64,000 nt of DNA from Paenibacillus sp. MBLB1832 (GCF_032271945.1 NZ_CP130319.1:5535001-5599000), one strand, 5' to 3'; numbered from the stretch's first letter, positions 46,463-55,426 are shown. Translations and numbers: made by a program. Notes: generated by a model not told the origin, from the sequence alone.

Positions 46463-48655
46463 TTGAAAAAAAACAATCTGCTCCACGTATTCAACGGCGA
46501 GTTTCGCCGCTTCATCAAAAGTCCAATGCTGGTCATCACGTTTGTAGCCGTGGCTTTGGTGCCCATACTCTATAGCGGCTTCTTGATAAAAGGAACCTGG
46601 GACCCTTACGGTCAGCTGGAAAAGCTGCCAATCGCCGTAGTCAATCAAGATCAAGGCGCCGAGTTCCAAGGGGAAACGCGCAATATCGGCAATGATTTTA
46701 TCGATGAGCTGCACAAAAATCAAAACTTCGCCTGGGGCTTCATGAGTGCGGAAGAAGCCGCACAAGGCATGCGAAATAACCGTTATTACGCAACGATTAC
46801 GGTTCCCGCTTCCTTCTCGGCCGATGCCGCATCGATTACGAGCAGCAGTCCGAAGCAGGCGGAGCTTATTTTCGAATCCAACAGCTTTTACAACTTCGTT
46901 GCCGGGCAAATCGGGGAAAGCGCAACAAAAGAGCTGAAGAATAAGCTGTCCAAAACCCTGACCGAGGCTTACTCCACGAGCATTCTTTCGGAGTTTGAAA
47001 CAATTTCAAACGGGCTGAGCGAAGCTGGCAAAGGCGCCTCCGATCTCAATGCTGGAGCGCAAACGTTGAGCGACGGGATTCACAAGGTCAAGACGAATCT
47101 GGTCACTCTGGCAGACGGCACGAAGAAATTAGAAGACAATGCTGGTTTATTGCAAAATGGCGCAAATCAGCTCAGCACGGGTGCCCAGGAGCTTAGCAAA
47201 GGCGCGGCATCGCTCTCAAGCGGAGCCAGCCAATTGCAAGAGGCGGGCGCGAAGCTGGAGCAAGGTGCTCAGCAAGCTTTAGCGGGCACGTCCTCCCTAG
47301 CAGCAGGACTGCAAGCCTCCCAAACAGGCGCGGAGCAATTGGCCTCCGGCCTTGCCTCCTCTTCCACGGGCAGCAAACAGCTCGTAGACGGACTGACCTC
47401 CGCTGTCAGCGCTAGTGAGCGGCTGGAAACCGGCTCCGCGCAAGTCGCCGCTGGGCTTGAAGCTTTAGTGAAGGCGCAGCCCGATCTGGCGTCGAACGCG
47501 ACGGTGAAAGAGCTTCTGGCGGCCAGTAAAGAAGTGGCCGCAGGAAACAAACAGCTGCACGCGGCCCAGCAGCAGCTGCTTGCTGGCAGCCAGTCGCTGA
47601 ACGCTGGCACGCAAAAGCTCGTCGCAGGCGCGAATGGGCTCCGCGACGGGCAGCAGCAATTGGCCGCAGGCGCGGCGCAATTGCTGGCAGGGCAGGGGCA
47701 AGTCGCCGACGGCTTGCACGCGGTGAATGCGAAGTTGCCGCAGCTTACAGACGGCGGCAACAAGCTGCAAAGCGGCGCCGCGCAGCTGGGCACGGGCGCG
47801 AGCGATCTCGCGAACGGCCTGGGCCAGTTCAGCGCTGGGGTGAGCCAGGCAACTAGCGGCGCCGCGCAGCTGCGGGATGGGGCGGCCGCGCTGGATGACG
47901 GCGCGCCTAAGCTCGTCGACGGCAGCGCCCAGCTCGCGTCGAAATTGAACGAGGCGGCGAAGCAGACGGCCGCCGTCAAAGCCGACGAGCAGACGATCCG
48001 CATGCTCGCCGAGCCCGTCAAAATCACCGCCAACGACGACCGCAAGGTGGCGATCTATGCGAACGGGATTGCGCCATATTTCATCTCAATGGCCCTATTT
48101 GCCGGGTCTCTCGTGTTCACGACGATCTACGCCGCTAGAAGCACCACTGTTGCAGGTGCAACAGGGCCTCGCTTGCTCATGAGCAAGCTATTGACCTTCG
48201 GTCTGATGAGCACATTCCAAGCATTGATCGCAACGACTGTGCTCGTTTACATGTTGGGACTGCACGTGCAGAGCGTGCCCTTGTTCTATCTCTTTACCTT
48301 CGTCGTCGGCCTAACCTTCATGCTGATCATCCAAATGTTCGTCACATGGCTGGATCAGCCAGGTCGTTTCGTCGTGCTCCTGCTGATGATCCTCCAGCTC
48401 GCTTCCAGCGCTGGCACGTATCCGCTGGAGTTGCTGCCAGATTGGGCACAAGCGATTCACCCTTGGCTGCCGATGACCTATGCGATTCAAGGCTTCCGCT
48501 ATGTCATTTCCAGCGGGCAATATCCCGAAATGTGGCATCAAGTCGGCTACTTGAGTATCTACTTGGTCGCTGCATTGATTCTGATCGGCGTGTACTTCCT
48601 AACGCGTAAGAAAACGGATCACGATGATGAAGTGTTGATGCCTGTTAAGGTGTAA
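46463..48655 (+). CDS. YhgE/Pip-family ABC-2-type membrane protein
   Basis: A 730-residue protein with one N-terminal helix, a large extracytoplasmic domain and five to six C-terminal helices (from about residue 535). The external region has many repeats of the G-x-x-x-L-x-x-G type (ALAQG, LASG, LQSGA, LADG), a heptad-like pattern seen in YhgE/Pip and in phage-infection protein. The core KLPIAVVNQDQGA matches the family opening. Members of the ABC-2 family take part in export or in phage adsorption. The TTG start at 46463 has AAAGGGG upstream. It is divergent from the LysR gene. Confidence 0.88.
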   Translation: MKKNNLLHVFNGEFRRFIKSPMLVITFVAVALVPILYSGFLIKGTWDPYGQLEKLPIAVVNQDQGAEFQGETRNIGNDFIDELHKNQNFAWGFMSAEEAAQGMRNNRYYATITVPASFSADAASITSSSPKQAELIFESNSFYNFVAGQIGESATKELKNKLSKTLTEAYSTSILSEFETISNGLSEAGKGASDLNAGAQTLSDGIHKVKTNLVTLADGTKKLEDNAGLLQNGANQLSTGAQELSKGAASLSSGASQLQEAGAKLEQGAQQALAGTSSLAAGLQASQTGAEQLASGLASSSTGSKQLVDGLTSAVSASERLETGSAQVAAGLEALVKAQPDLASNATVKELLAASKEVAAGNKQLHAAQQQLLAGSQSLNAGTQKLVAGANGLRDGQQQLAAGAAQLLAGQGQVADGLHAVNAKLPQLTDGGNKLQSGAAQLGTGASDLANGLGQFSAGVSQATSGAAQLRDGAAALDDGAPKLVDGSAQLASKLNEAAKQTAAVKADEQTIRMLAEPVKITANDDRKVAIYANGIAPYFISMALFAGSLVFTTIYAARSTTVAGATGPRLLMSKLLTFGLMSTFQALIATTVLVYMLGLHVQSVPLFYLFTFVVGLTFMLIIQMFVTWLDQPGRFVVLLLMILQLASSAGTYPLELLPDWAQAIHPWLPMTYAIQGFRYVISSGQYPEMWHQVGYLSIYLVAALILIGVYFLTRKKTDHDDEVLMPVKV

Positions 48656-49036
48656 AATGAAAGGGCTAATGAAAAGACCGCGCTCTCCAGGAGGAGAAGG
48701 GCGGTCTTCTTCTTTTTTCGCTAAATGGAGGGATTGATCTAAGCCATTAGTCATAAGCAATCCAGAATTGCTTATTCTGCCTGTGTTAGTGGTTCCTGAG
48801 GCAGCAAGGCCACAACAAGTGCTTATGTGCTGGAATCGTCCCCTCATCAAGTCGATTCGAAGGAAATAAGCAAGCCTAGCTTGCCTATGCTTCCCGAAAC
48901 ACTGGGTTGCTTACAAATTAGCACAAAGTGTTGTCTAATCCATGCTGTAAGATGCAACAAACAAACTATTTCCAATTTATACAAACTCCTTTAAGATAAT
49001 AATAGTCAACCCATCCCTCATCCCAAAGGAGCCCCT
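48656..49036. other. Intergenic region with terminator only
   Basis: A strong hairpin (AAGACCGC...GCGGTCTT, 48674-48708) followed by TTCTTCTTTTTT ends the YhgE transcript. The rest contains nothing I can identify. Confidence 0.6.
48674..48708 (+). terminator. Terminator of the YhgE gene
   Basis: Eight-pair outer stem with inner pairing (CTCTCC/GGAGAA-like), then a T-rich run on the plus strand, 19 bases after the stop codon. Confidence 0.85.
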
Positions 49037-49768
49037 ATGAACACTAGAGAGCAATCACCATCTGGCAGCCCTATTTATCGGCATGAAGCAAGTGATCGAC
49101 CGTTCACACCCGCATCAGGAGACGAAGTGTCCCTGGATCTCATTTCCCAGCATGTTGAAACGTACATCGGTCCGATCGCGTCTGTCTTTCATGAAATCGT
49201 TTCTGATCTCGTTCATGTCGATATTCTTTTTGTCGCACCGACTCCCGCTCGCAATTTCATCACACTTGTCACCTGTGGCATGAGCAACCTGCCGATGACC
49301 GTTCCTTCAGGAGCTGAAGCTTTCCGCTATGCGGAATTAATGATCTGTCTCCCACCCGACTGGAAGCTATCCAATGAAAGTTTCGAGAAAGAAGAGAATT
49401 ACTGGCCGATCCGCACCCTGAAAACACTGGCACGCCTTCCTCATGAATACAACTCATGGCTGTATGCCGCTCACACGATTCCCAACAAGAATCCAGCGGA
49501 ACCCTATGCGCCGAACACTAAGCTTATGGGTGCCATGCTGGCGATTCCATCTACGGTTGAACCAATCAACGAGTTTTTCACACTCACCATTTCACCTGAG
49601 AAAGACGTTCACTTCTTCAGCTTGCTCCCACTCTATAGCGAAGAAATGGATTATAAATTGAAACATGGCGCCGAGGCTCTATTTGAAAAATTGGACAAAG
49701 CCCGCGTTACGGAACTACTCGATCCCCACCGTAAAAACACGTGCAAAAAACTGTTCGGACTGTTCTAA
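49037..49768 (+). CDS. SUFU-domain protein
   Basis: A 243-residue soluble protein resembling the bacterial suppressor-of-fused (SUFU) family: VDILFVAPTPARNFITLVTCGMS, then FRYAELMICLPPDW, WPIRTLKTLARLPHEYNSWL, and FFTLTISPEKDVHFFSLLPLY. In bacteria SUFU domains often act as immunity proteins for secreted toxins, but no toxin is adjacent, and many lone copies are known. ATG 49037 has a weak upstream AAAGGAG. It converges with a small repressor gene, their stop codons overlapping by three bases. Confidence 0.82.
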   Translation: MNTREQSPSGSPIYRHEASDRPFTPASGDEVSLDLISQHVETYIGPIASVFHEIVSDLVHVDILFVAPTPARNFITLVTCGMSNLPMTVPSGAEAFRYAELMICLPPDWKLSNESFEKEENYWPIRTLKTLARLPHEYNSWLYAAHTIPNKNPAEPYAPNTKLMGAMLAIPSTVEPINEFFTLTISPEKDVHFFSLLPLYSEEMDYKLKHGAEALFEKLDKARVTELLDPHRKNTCKKLFGLF

Positions 49769-49980
49769 CGCACATCCTGCAGTTCATACAACTCGCTGAT
49801 GGGGCAGCCGATTGTATCAGCGATGGAGATGGCCACTTTCAGAGGCATGATCCGCTTATTTTCCATATAGTCGATAAGCCGTTCTGGCTTGTACTGTAAA
49901 GATCGACTGAGTTCCTCTCTCGTGACGCCATGCTCGTCTAATCGTTCTTGCAACAAGCAGCGTCCAAGTTCAAATTTCAT
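49765..49980 (-). CDS. Small Cro/CI-type HTH regulator
   Basis: A 71-residue protein that is almost wholly a helix-turn-helix XRE domain: REELSRSLQYKPERLIDYMENKRIMPLKVAISIADTIGCPISELYEL. ATG 49980 has GGAGG about six bases upstream (cctcc, 49987-49991). Its 3' end overlaps the SUFU gene on the other strand, so the two may be antagonistic in transcription. No target operator was identified. Confidence 0.82.
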   Translation of the reverse strand: MKFELGRCLLQERLDEHGVTREELSRSLQYKPERLIDYMENKRIMPLKVAISIADTIGCPISELYELQDVR

Positions 49981-50050
49981 CGCTAACCTCCTTGGTCAAA
50001 AGAATGATACTCACAGATTTGCCAGGGTTAGCCGCTTTTATTCGCATTGA

Positions 50051-50100
50051 AAAACCCACCTTAACCTTGCACAGAAGTGCATGGAGCTAGGGTGGGTTTT
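50051..50100 (-). terminator. Terminator of the MFS gene
   Basis: AAAACCCACC/GGTGGGTTTT arms with an inner hairpin (TGCACAGAAGTGCA) end in T residues; it lies just after the MFS stop codon on the minus strand. Confidence 0.85.
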
Positions 50101-50121
50101 GTTATGAGTAAAAAGAGAAGT

Positions 50122-51396
50122 CTATCGACCAATCCCCCGCCGTGCCCAAACCATAACGGGGATCAGCAACAGGGACAGAAACCCTCCCGCCAGCGAGAGG
50201 AAGGCGTAGCTGGAATGGGCGACGACCATGCCCGACAGCGCTCCGCCCGATGCTCCCGCCAAAGATACCAAAACATCCACAGTTCCCTGTGTCTGAGCAC
50301 GTGTGGCAAGGGACGTCGCATCGATGATCTGCGCAGTCCCGCTGATCAAACCGAAATTCCAACCAAGGCCGAGCAGCGCCAGTGCTGCGATAAGCCACCC
50401 CATCGAATCGGCAGGCGCCCATGCGGCGAGCATGCCCGCTAGCAAGAGCGTCACGGCCGCTGTGCAGGACATGAAGGTTCGCCCTAGCTTATCCACAAGC
50501 ACGCCTGTTATCAAGGACGGCAGGAACATCGCCGCGACATGAATACCAATTACCATGCCGACTGCGCTCAGCCCATGTCCATGATGTTTCATGTGAATGG
50601 GCGTCATCGTCATGATTGCGACCATCACGATCTGTGTCAAAACCATCACCGTCGCCCCGATGATGACGCCGCGGTTTCGACCTGCTTGCGCCGTGGGACC
50701 AGCAGCACCCGTTGTTGACGGATTCGCTTGCTTCGCTTCAGCAATTGCTTGCGCCACGATATACGGGTCTGGCCGCAGCATGGCCCAGAGCACTAAGCCT
50801 GCTAGAATAAAGGCCGCAGCTCCCAACATGAACGGACCTGTCAGCGCTGGCGCGCCGACTGACGTTGCGAATCGCCCCATGACCGACACCAGATTTGGCC
50901 CTGCAACAGCGCCAAACGTCGTGAATACCATGGCCAAACTGATCGCTCTCGCCCGCTGCGTAGGCTGGGCTAAATCCGTTCCCGCATAGCGCGCCTGAAG
51001 GTTCGTCGATGTACCAGCTCCGTAAATCAGCATCGACGCGAACAATAGCGCAATATTACTCGCAACCCCTGCGAATACAACGCCGATCGCCCCGAGTCCT
51101 CCAGCTAGAAAACCAGTCGTTAAGCCAACACGACGGCCGAATCGCTGAGATAGCCGTCCAACAATCAGTGCAGACGAAGCTGATCCCAATGTTAACAAAG
51201 CCGAAGGAAGCCCAGCTAAGCTATCGGTCCCCAGCATATCTTGAGCAAGCAGCGCTCCCACCGTCACGCCGGCCGCGAGTCCCGCTCCCCCACAGAGCTG
51301 CGCAATGATGACAATCATCAAGGATCTGCGGTAGAGTTGTTGTTGTTTGTCGGGTGAATGTATATAGGATTTAATCATTTCGTTGCCTTCAGCCAT
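50122..51396 (-). CDS. Major facilitator superfamily transporter
   Basis: A 424-residue protein with about 12 hydrophobic helices and the MFS signature between helices 2 and 3 (GRLSQRFGRRVGL). A basic N-terminal tail precedes helix 1 (MIVIIAQLCGGAG). The cytoplasmic loop between halves is Thr/Gly/Ala-rich (EAKQANPSTTGAAGPTAQAG). The cargo is unknown; drug efflux is the common guess. ATG 51396 has GGAGG seven bases upstream. A palindrome in the promoter region implies a repressor. Confidence 0.92.
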   Translation of the reverse strand: MAEGNEMIKSYIHSPDKQQQLYRRSLMIVIIAQLCGGAGLAAGVTVGALLAQDMLGTDSLAGLPSALLTLGSASSALIVGRLSQRFGRRVGLTTGFLAGGLGAIGVVFAGVASNIALLFASMLIYGAGTSTNLQARYAGTDLAQPTQRARAISLAMVFTTFGAVAGPNLVSVMGRFATSVGAPALTGPFMLGAAAFILAGLVLWAMLRPDPYIVAQAIAEAKQANPSTTGAAGPTAQAGRNRGVIIGATVMVLTQIVMVAIMTMTPIHMKHHGHGLSAVGMVIGIHVAAMFLPSLITGVLVDKLGRTFMSCTAAVTLLLAGMLAAWAPADSMGWLIAALALLGLGWNFGLISGTAQIIDATSLATRAQTQGTVDVLVSLAGASGGALSGMVVAHSSYAFLSLAGGFLSLLLIPVMVWARRGIGR

Positions 51397-51443
51397 GTGA
51401 AGTCCTCCATCGATGTTACAACGTACTTACATTAGACCTTTCA

Positions 51444-51472
51444 ATCAAACCAGAAATATTTCTGTTTGGCAA
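51444..51472 (-). promoter_or_regulatory. MFS promoter with operator-like palindrome
   Basis: On the minus strand TTGCCA (51467-51472), 17 bases, and TTTGAT (51444-51449) give a usable promoter. The spacer contains a perfect 14-base palindrome, CAGAAATATTTCTG (51451-51464), extended by CAAA/TTTG outside. A palindrome in the -35/-10 spacer is a common repressor site. No TetR or MarR gene is adjacent. Confidence 0.5.
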
Positions 51473-51578
51473 TCCCCGGAAAAGAACTAGGCGTTCACAC
51501 AGTCAAATGGTTATTCACCTACATACGATGATTTACGAGTTAGTTGCCTAACGAAAACTCAAGGAGTGAAATTCGATT

Positions 51579-51866
51579 ATGTATGTACCTAACCCAGGAG
51601 TAGAAGGACAGCTGAGACAACCGCCGACAGCCCCTCCACCCGTACAGGTCCCACAAAAGCCAAATACTTCTTACATCATTGATTGTGTATATCAATATAC
51701 CTACGTGTGGCTCCGTAACGGGGAAAGTTTCTGGTTCTACCCAATTTATGTAGATTCCTATGGCGTCGCAGGATTCAGATGGAATGGCGTATATTGGTCG
51801 TTCTACGGTTTCGATATCCGATTCCTGGATGCCTCTGCGTGTCCTCCGATCCCAACGCTATACTAG
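51579..51866 (+). CDS. Small aromatic-rich Bacillales protein of unknown function
   Basis: A 95-residue protein: a proline-rich N-terminus (LRQPPTAPPPVQVPQKP), then the core CVYQYTYVWLRNGESFWFYP, VAGFRWNG and SFYGFDIRFLDASACPP. This aromatic core recurs in small uncharacterised proteins of Bacillus and Paenibacillus, sometimes labelled transporter without support. It has no signal peptide or membrane helix. CAAGGAGTG lies upstream of ATG 51579. It is monocistronic, divergent from the MFS gene. Confidence 0.7.
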   Translation: MYVPNPGVEGQLRQPPTAPPPVQVPQKPNTSYIIDCVYQYTYVWLRNGESFWFYPIYVDSYGVAGFRWNGVYWSFYGFDIRFLDASACPPIPTLY

Positions 51867-51916
51867 GAGTAGTACACCATATCCCTCCAAAATGCCCTTA
51901 TTTCATATGAAAAAGA

Positions 51917-51938
51917 GGAGGATACGTATGTATCCTCC
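51917..51938 (-). terminator. Terminator after the secreted small protein
   Basis: GGAGGATA-CATACG-TATCCTCC on the minus strand, then TCTTTTTC, about 14 bases after the stop of the small secreted protein. Confidence 0.75.
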
Positions 51939-51951
51939 CCTCCATGATCCA

Positions 51952-52167
51952 TTACTCAGGCTTTGCTTCTGCTTTGATAGCGAACGGAACTTCAGGCAAT
52001 TCAGGCATAGTTGGTCCTGGGCTGCCTTTAGCTATCTCAGGATTTGCTTCTACCATGACAGAGGCTGTTCTCTCTGGCTTTGCCTCTGCTTTCACAGCAA
52101 AAGCAGGGACAGCGGAAACCATCATACTCGCAACTAACACCAATGTAATAACGACTTTTCTTTTCAT
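51952..52167 (-). CDS. Small secreted protein with repeated KAEAKPE motif
   Basis: A 71-residue protein with a clear signal peptide (MKRKVVITLVLVASMM, ...PAFA at about residue 24), leaving a mature chain of about 47 residues. A near-repeat, VKAEAKPE near residues 25-32 and IKAEAKPE at the C-terminus, flanks a Pro/Glu-rich middle. GGAGG lies seven bases before ATG 52167. The open frame ends at a terminator. Small exported peptides near signalling genes may serve as signals, but I see no Phr-type or cleavable C-terminal pattern beyond the repeat. Confidence 0.68.
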   Translation of the reverse strand: MKRKVVITLVLVASMMVSAVPAFAVKAEAKPERTASVMVEANPEIAKGSPGPTMPELPEVPFAIKAEAKPE

Positions 52168-52196
52168 TTTTCATTCCTCCATATGTTTATAATTTC

Positions 52197-52808
52197 TTAC
52201 AGTGTTACCCCTGCCGTTTTCGTTTCGACGACTTGTTGCTTTCGAACTGCGGATGCTTGCCACAATGCGCTCCCTAATCCGATGAACGCGATGCCGAACA
52301 GGATTCGACCGATATAATCGCCCATCGGCGCGAAGTCCACGACCGATCCTAGAATGAGCATGATCAATGCCCAGCGCGGCATCACCTTATACTTGATGGA
52401 TAAGGAAGCGAACAATATCAATGACACATTCTTCAAAAATACGTTCACTATCGTGGGAATGAGGAAGCTAAGCGGCGGTACGCTGTTCATCGAGAAAAAC
52501 TGCGGATCGATCTTGTAAATGACCGGTGCCAGTAGAATCAGTCCGAATTGGTGTCCCGCAAAAATCGCCGATAAGATGAAGGTAGAGAAGTATGAGAAAA
52601 GGCCGACCTTCCCGATTTTATCCCATTGACACAGCAGTATACCCGTGAACAATAACAGCGAACAAATAATCGCTGTCATATCCAGGCCCCATCCAACCAG
52701 CCCCTCTACGCTGCCGTCGTACGCCGGATGGATAAGAAACCTTGCCGGCAAGTAAGCCAGCCCTCCCAAAACACCAAAATAGCCGCACCACCTGATCAAT
52801 CTCGTCAT
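52197..52808 (-). CDS. Polytopic membrane protein of unknown function
   Basis: A 203-residue membrane protein with five to six hydrophobic helices. Its pattern loosely recalls the DUF4386 family, but I would not assign it. It starts 109 bases after the histidine kinase stop and ends 30 bases before the small secreted protein, all on the minus strand, so the three may be cotranscribed. Partner roles (target, exporter or sensor modulator) are speculative. Confidence 0.7.
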   Translation of the reverse strand: MTRLIRWCGYFGVLGGLAYLPARFLIHPAYDGSVEGLVGWGLDMTAIICSLLLFTGILLCQWDKIGKVGLFSYFSTFILSAIFAGHQFGLILLAPVIYKIDPQFFSMNSVPPLSFLIPTIVNVFLKNVSLILFASLSIKYKVMPRWALIMLILGSVVDFAPMGDYIGRILFGIAFIGLGSALWQASAVRKQQVVETKTAGVTL

Positions 52809-52916
52809 GTTTATTCTGAATCATCCCTTTCTCCTTGGTATGGTCTCATTGTAGGATGAAAGGGTGTCATATGAGCAGTGACGCATGTCACGTCCGTTGT
52901 CATGATTCTAGTATGA

Positions 52917-54761
52917 TCACGCGATTGGCATCTGAATTTCAAGAACGGCTCCCTTGACAGGCATATTCGCACGGAAATCCATCTTTCCGCCTAGAAGCAG
53001 TGTTTTTTCCCTCATCGTTTCGAGCCCGAACCCGTAGGGTTGCCCTTCATATGGAATGCCTTCGCTAGCAAGCAGAAACGTCCACCCGTTATGGGATTGT
53101 CGGAGCGAAACCGTAAACCGCTTGCTCTTGCCATGGCGGATCCCGTTCGTTAACCCTTCAATTAATGCAAAATATATCAAGTTTTTATGAAGTGGAATAA
53201 GATTCAACCCATCTTCGATCTGATCGATAATGTCGACATCGACGAGCACCTCGGTTTCATGCAGAACTCGCCTTAGCAGCACTGCGATACGTTCGGACCA
53301 GTCCTCATCCTTTAACATACGTACCGATCCGCGAATGTCATCCAGTCCTTTACGCACCAGTTCTTCGGCTGTGGCAATCATTTGTTTGGCTTTTACGATG
53401 TCTTTGTTCATAAACAGCTTGCCGGCTTCCAACTGCACGATGGACGTCGTTAACGTGTGTCCCACTACGTCATGCATTTGTTGGGCGATCCGGTTGCGCT
53501 CCTCCAAAGCTGACATTTCGGACATGACCACACTGCTTTCCCTTATGGAATGGACGAGCCGCTTGTGCGTTTGCTCGAGTTCCTCGGTTCGTTCATGTAC
53601 TTTGCGCTCCAGGCTCGTATTCAAGGCAACGATTTCCTTCTGCATCAGCCAGTATCTTCGGGCCATAATTGCCGTAAAGGCAAGCGCGAGCGCGCTGCTC
53701 GAGGCGATCCCCCCGTTTTGGTATGAAAAAGCAATACTGTACGCCAAATCCAAAAAATTGACGGTGTAACCGAATAAGAAAAAGGCGTATTCCATATTTG
53801 CCGGATTTCGGCGGATCGACAGAATCAGGACTACGACAACCGACAGCCAGATCAGCTGAACGATCATCGCCATAATGCCTTCCTCAAAAAGCCGATACGT
53901 ATCAGGGCGAAGTGTCATGATCGTCACCACGATAAAGCAAAGTAAGGCGTAACCCTGCCATAGTCGACGAATAAAGAGCTTATATGCGGGATGCACGATT
54001 TTCTCCAAGAACAGCAATGAGAACAAAGGCCATCCTATCGCACCGACCAAGCTAAGGTAGTAATAAAGCTCAGGTGAAAAATAAAACAAATGCTTAGCGT
54101 TCATCCGCACTAGAAACAGCAAAGACAAGCTCCAAGCAAACAACGAAAATATAAGATAAAGCCTCTCCTTGGGATAAACCATGAATAAGCCAATCGCAAC
54201 AAGCCCTATAAACACCATAATCATGAAGCCGATGATAAGCTTTAAATCATTTTCGAAAAAATATTCTACCATGCTGGCACGCTCGCCGATTTCAAAAGCG
54301 TACGGCAATGCACCCGGCCGGTCTACACTAAACAGTACGGTATGCCCAAGATCTTCGTTTCCTAAAGGGATCGAAGACCACTCAATTACGAATCTCGCAT
54401 CTTCGGCATGCCGGTTTGCCGCATGAACCTCCGTTGCCCCAGCTCGATGAACCGTTAATTCCGGAACGGAGGGATAAATCACAAGCTCCGGCGCTTTCCA
54501 CGACTTGTCCGGCACATTGATTTTCATCCATAACCGCTGTTGCTGAGCTAAGCTGCCAGGCTTTTCTGGCGAGGAACGCCACTGGGTTTCCGCTGGTGTC
54601 TCTATACTCCATTGATAGCTGACTTGATCCGAATTGATCGCAATGAGATCGGCAGGCTTTGACGGTTGGCTAAGTTGAAGCAGGCCATAGACGAACATGA
54701 GAAAGCAAATCGCCCCGACGAACACCATACTATGAAAAGCGATGTAAGATACTTTTTTCAT
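52917..54761 (-). CDS. Sensor histidine kinase, HisKA_3 (NarL/DesK type)
   Basis: A 614-residue membrane kinase: an N-terminal helix, an extracellular domain of about 150 residues, then a seven-helix block (7TMR-DISM-like) up to about residue 375, a coiled coil, and the cytoplasmic HisKA_3 dimerization domain with phospho-acceptor His430 in RIAQQMHDVVGHTL. The HATPase has N box EGLTNGIRHGKS and a G-rich segment (YGFGLETMREK). It overlaps its response regulator by 4 bases (ATGA). The external domain could bind a sugar or peptide. Confidence 0.9.
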   Translation of the reverse strand: MKKVSYIAFHSMVFVGAICFLMFVYGLLQLSQPSKPADLIAINSDQVSYQWSIETPAETQWRSSPEKPGSLAQQQRLWMKINVPDKSWKAPELVIYPSVPELTVHRAGATEVHAANRHAEDARFVIEWSSIPLGNEDLGHTVLFSVDRPGALPYAFEIGERASMVEYFFENDLKLIIGFMIMVFIGLVAIGLFMVYPKERLYLIFSLFAWSLSLLFLVRMNAKHLFYFSPELYYYLSLVGAIGWPLFSLLFLEKIVHPAYKLFIRRLWQGYALLCFIVVTIMTLRPDTYRLFEEGIMAMIVQLIWLSVVVVLILSIRRNPANMEYAFFLFGYTVNFLDLAYSIAFSYQNGGIASSSALALAFTAIMARRYWLMQKEIVALNTSLERKVHERTEELEQTHKRLVHSIRESSVVMSEMSALEERNRIAQQMHDVVGHTLTTSIVQLEAGKLFMNKDIVKAKQMIATAEELVRKGLDDIRGSVRMLKDEDWSERIAVLLRRVLHETEVLVDVDIIDQIEDGLNLIPLHKNLIYFALIEGLTNGIRHGKSKRFTVSLRQSHNGWTFLLASEGIPYEGQPYGFGLETMREKTLLLGGKMDFRANMPVKGAVLEIQMPIA

Positions 54762-55426
54762 TTCTCGTCCATCAGCTCCTTCAACAAAACCAACGCATGG
54801 GCACGGTCGCTTGTCCCTAGTTTATTGTAAATAGCGCTGATATAATTGCGTGTCGTTCCTTCACTGATAAACAACGCAGCAGCGATTTGCCGATTGTTCC
54901 ATCCCTTGACCAGCAGCCGGATAATTTCTTCTTCCCGCTCGGTGAAGCCGAAATCTCGGTTTTTCATCCTTTCTTTGTCGAGTTCATCCTTCAGGTTGGA
55001 CGAAAGCCGATGAAGTCGCTCCGCCAGTTTGGTCGCAATCGCGGCTGGCAGAACAAGTTCCCCCGATATGGCATCGCGGATCATCGCTACTAATCTCTCT
55101 CCTCGGATGTCCTTTAGAAGGAATCCCTTGGCACCATGAGCCATGCATTCTACAATGATATCTGCATCCGCAAATGTAGATAAAATTAAAATTATCGTGT
55201 CGGGATATAAGGACATCATTCTTTTCGTCGTTTCCACACCGTTCATAACCGGCATTTGTACGTCCATCAATACGACATCTGGACGGACGTTTTGGATGAG
55301 TTCCAAAGCTTTAACGCCATTTTCCGCCGTTCCCACGACTTCCATGTCGTCCTGGAAGTTAATGATCGTCATCAACCCGTCGACAAGTAACCTTTGATCG
55401 TCAACTATCATTAATTTGTATGTCAT
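54758..55426 (-). CDS. NarL/LuxR-type response regulator
   Basis: A 222-residue regulator: a receiver domain with acid pair Asp9/Asp10, phospho-acceptor Asp55 in VVLMDVQMPVM, the Ser/Thr switch (LILSTF) and Lys in GAKGFLLKD. A LuxR-type HTH at the C-terminus follows (TEREEEIIRLLVKGWNNRQI, AAALFISEGTTRNYISAIYNK). The gene is translationally coupled to the kinase by a 4-base overlap. The target genes are not readable; the membrane and secreted protein genes downstream are candidates. Confidence 0.92.
   Translation of the reverse strand: MTYKLMIVDDQRLLVDGLMTIINFQDDMEVVGTAENGVKALELIQNVRPDVVLMDVQMPVMNGVETTKRMMSLYPDTIILILSTFADADIIVECMAHGAKGFLLKDIRGERLVAMIRDAISGELVLPAAIATKLAERLHRLSSNLKDELDKERMKNRDFGFTEREEEIIRLLVKGWNNRQIAAALFISEGTTRNYISAIYNKLGTSDRAHALVLLKELMDEK

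Noticed and set aside
47269..48045. 258-codon open frame opposite the YhgE gene
   Set aside because: It is Cys/Ala/Ser-rich, runs antisense to the repetitive external domain, and has no ribosome site; a shadow of biased codons.
49037..49980. Toxin-antitoxin module
   Set aside because: SUFU and the small repressor are convergent, and neither resembles a toxin.
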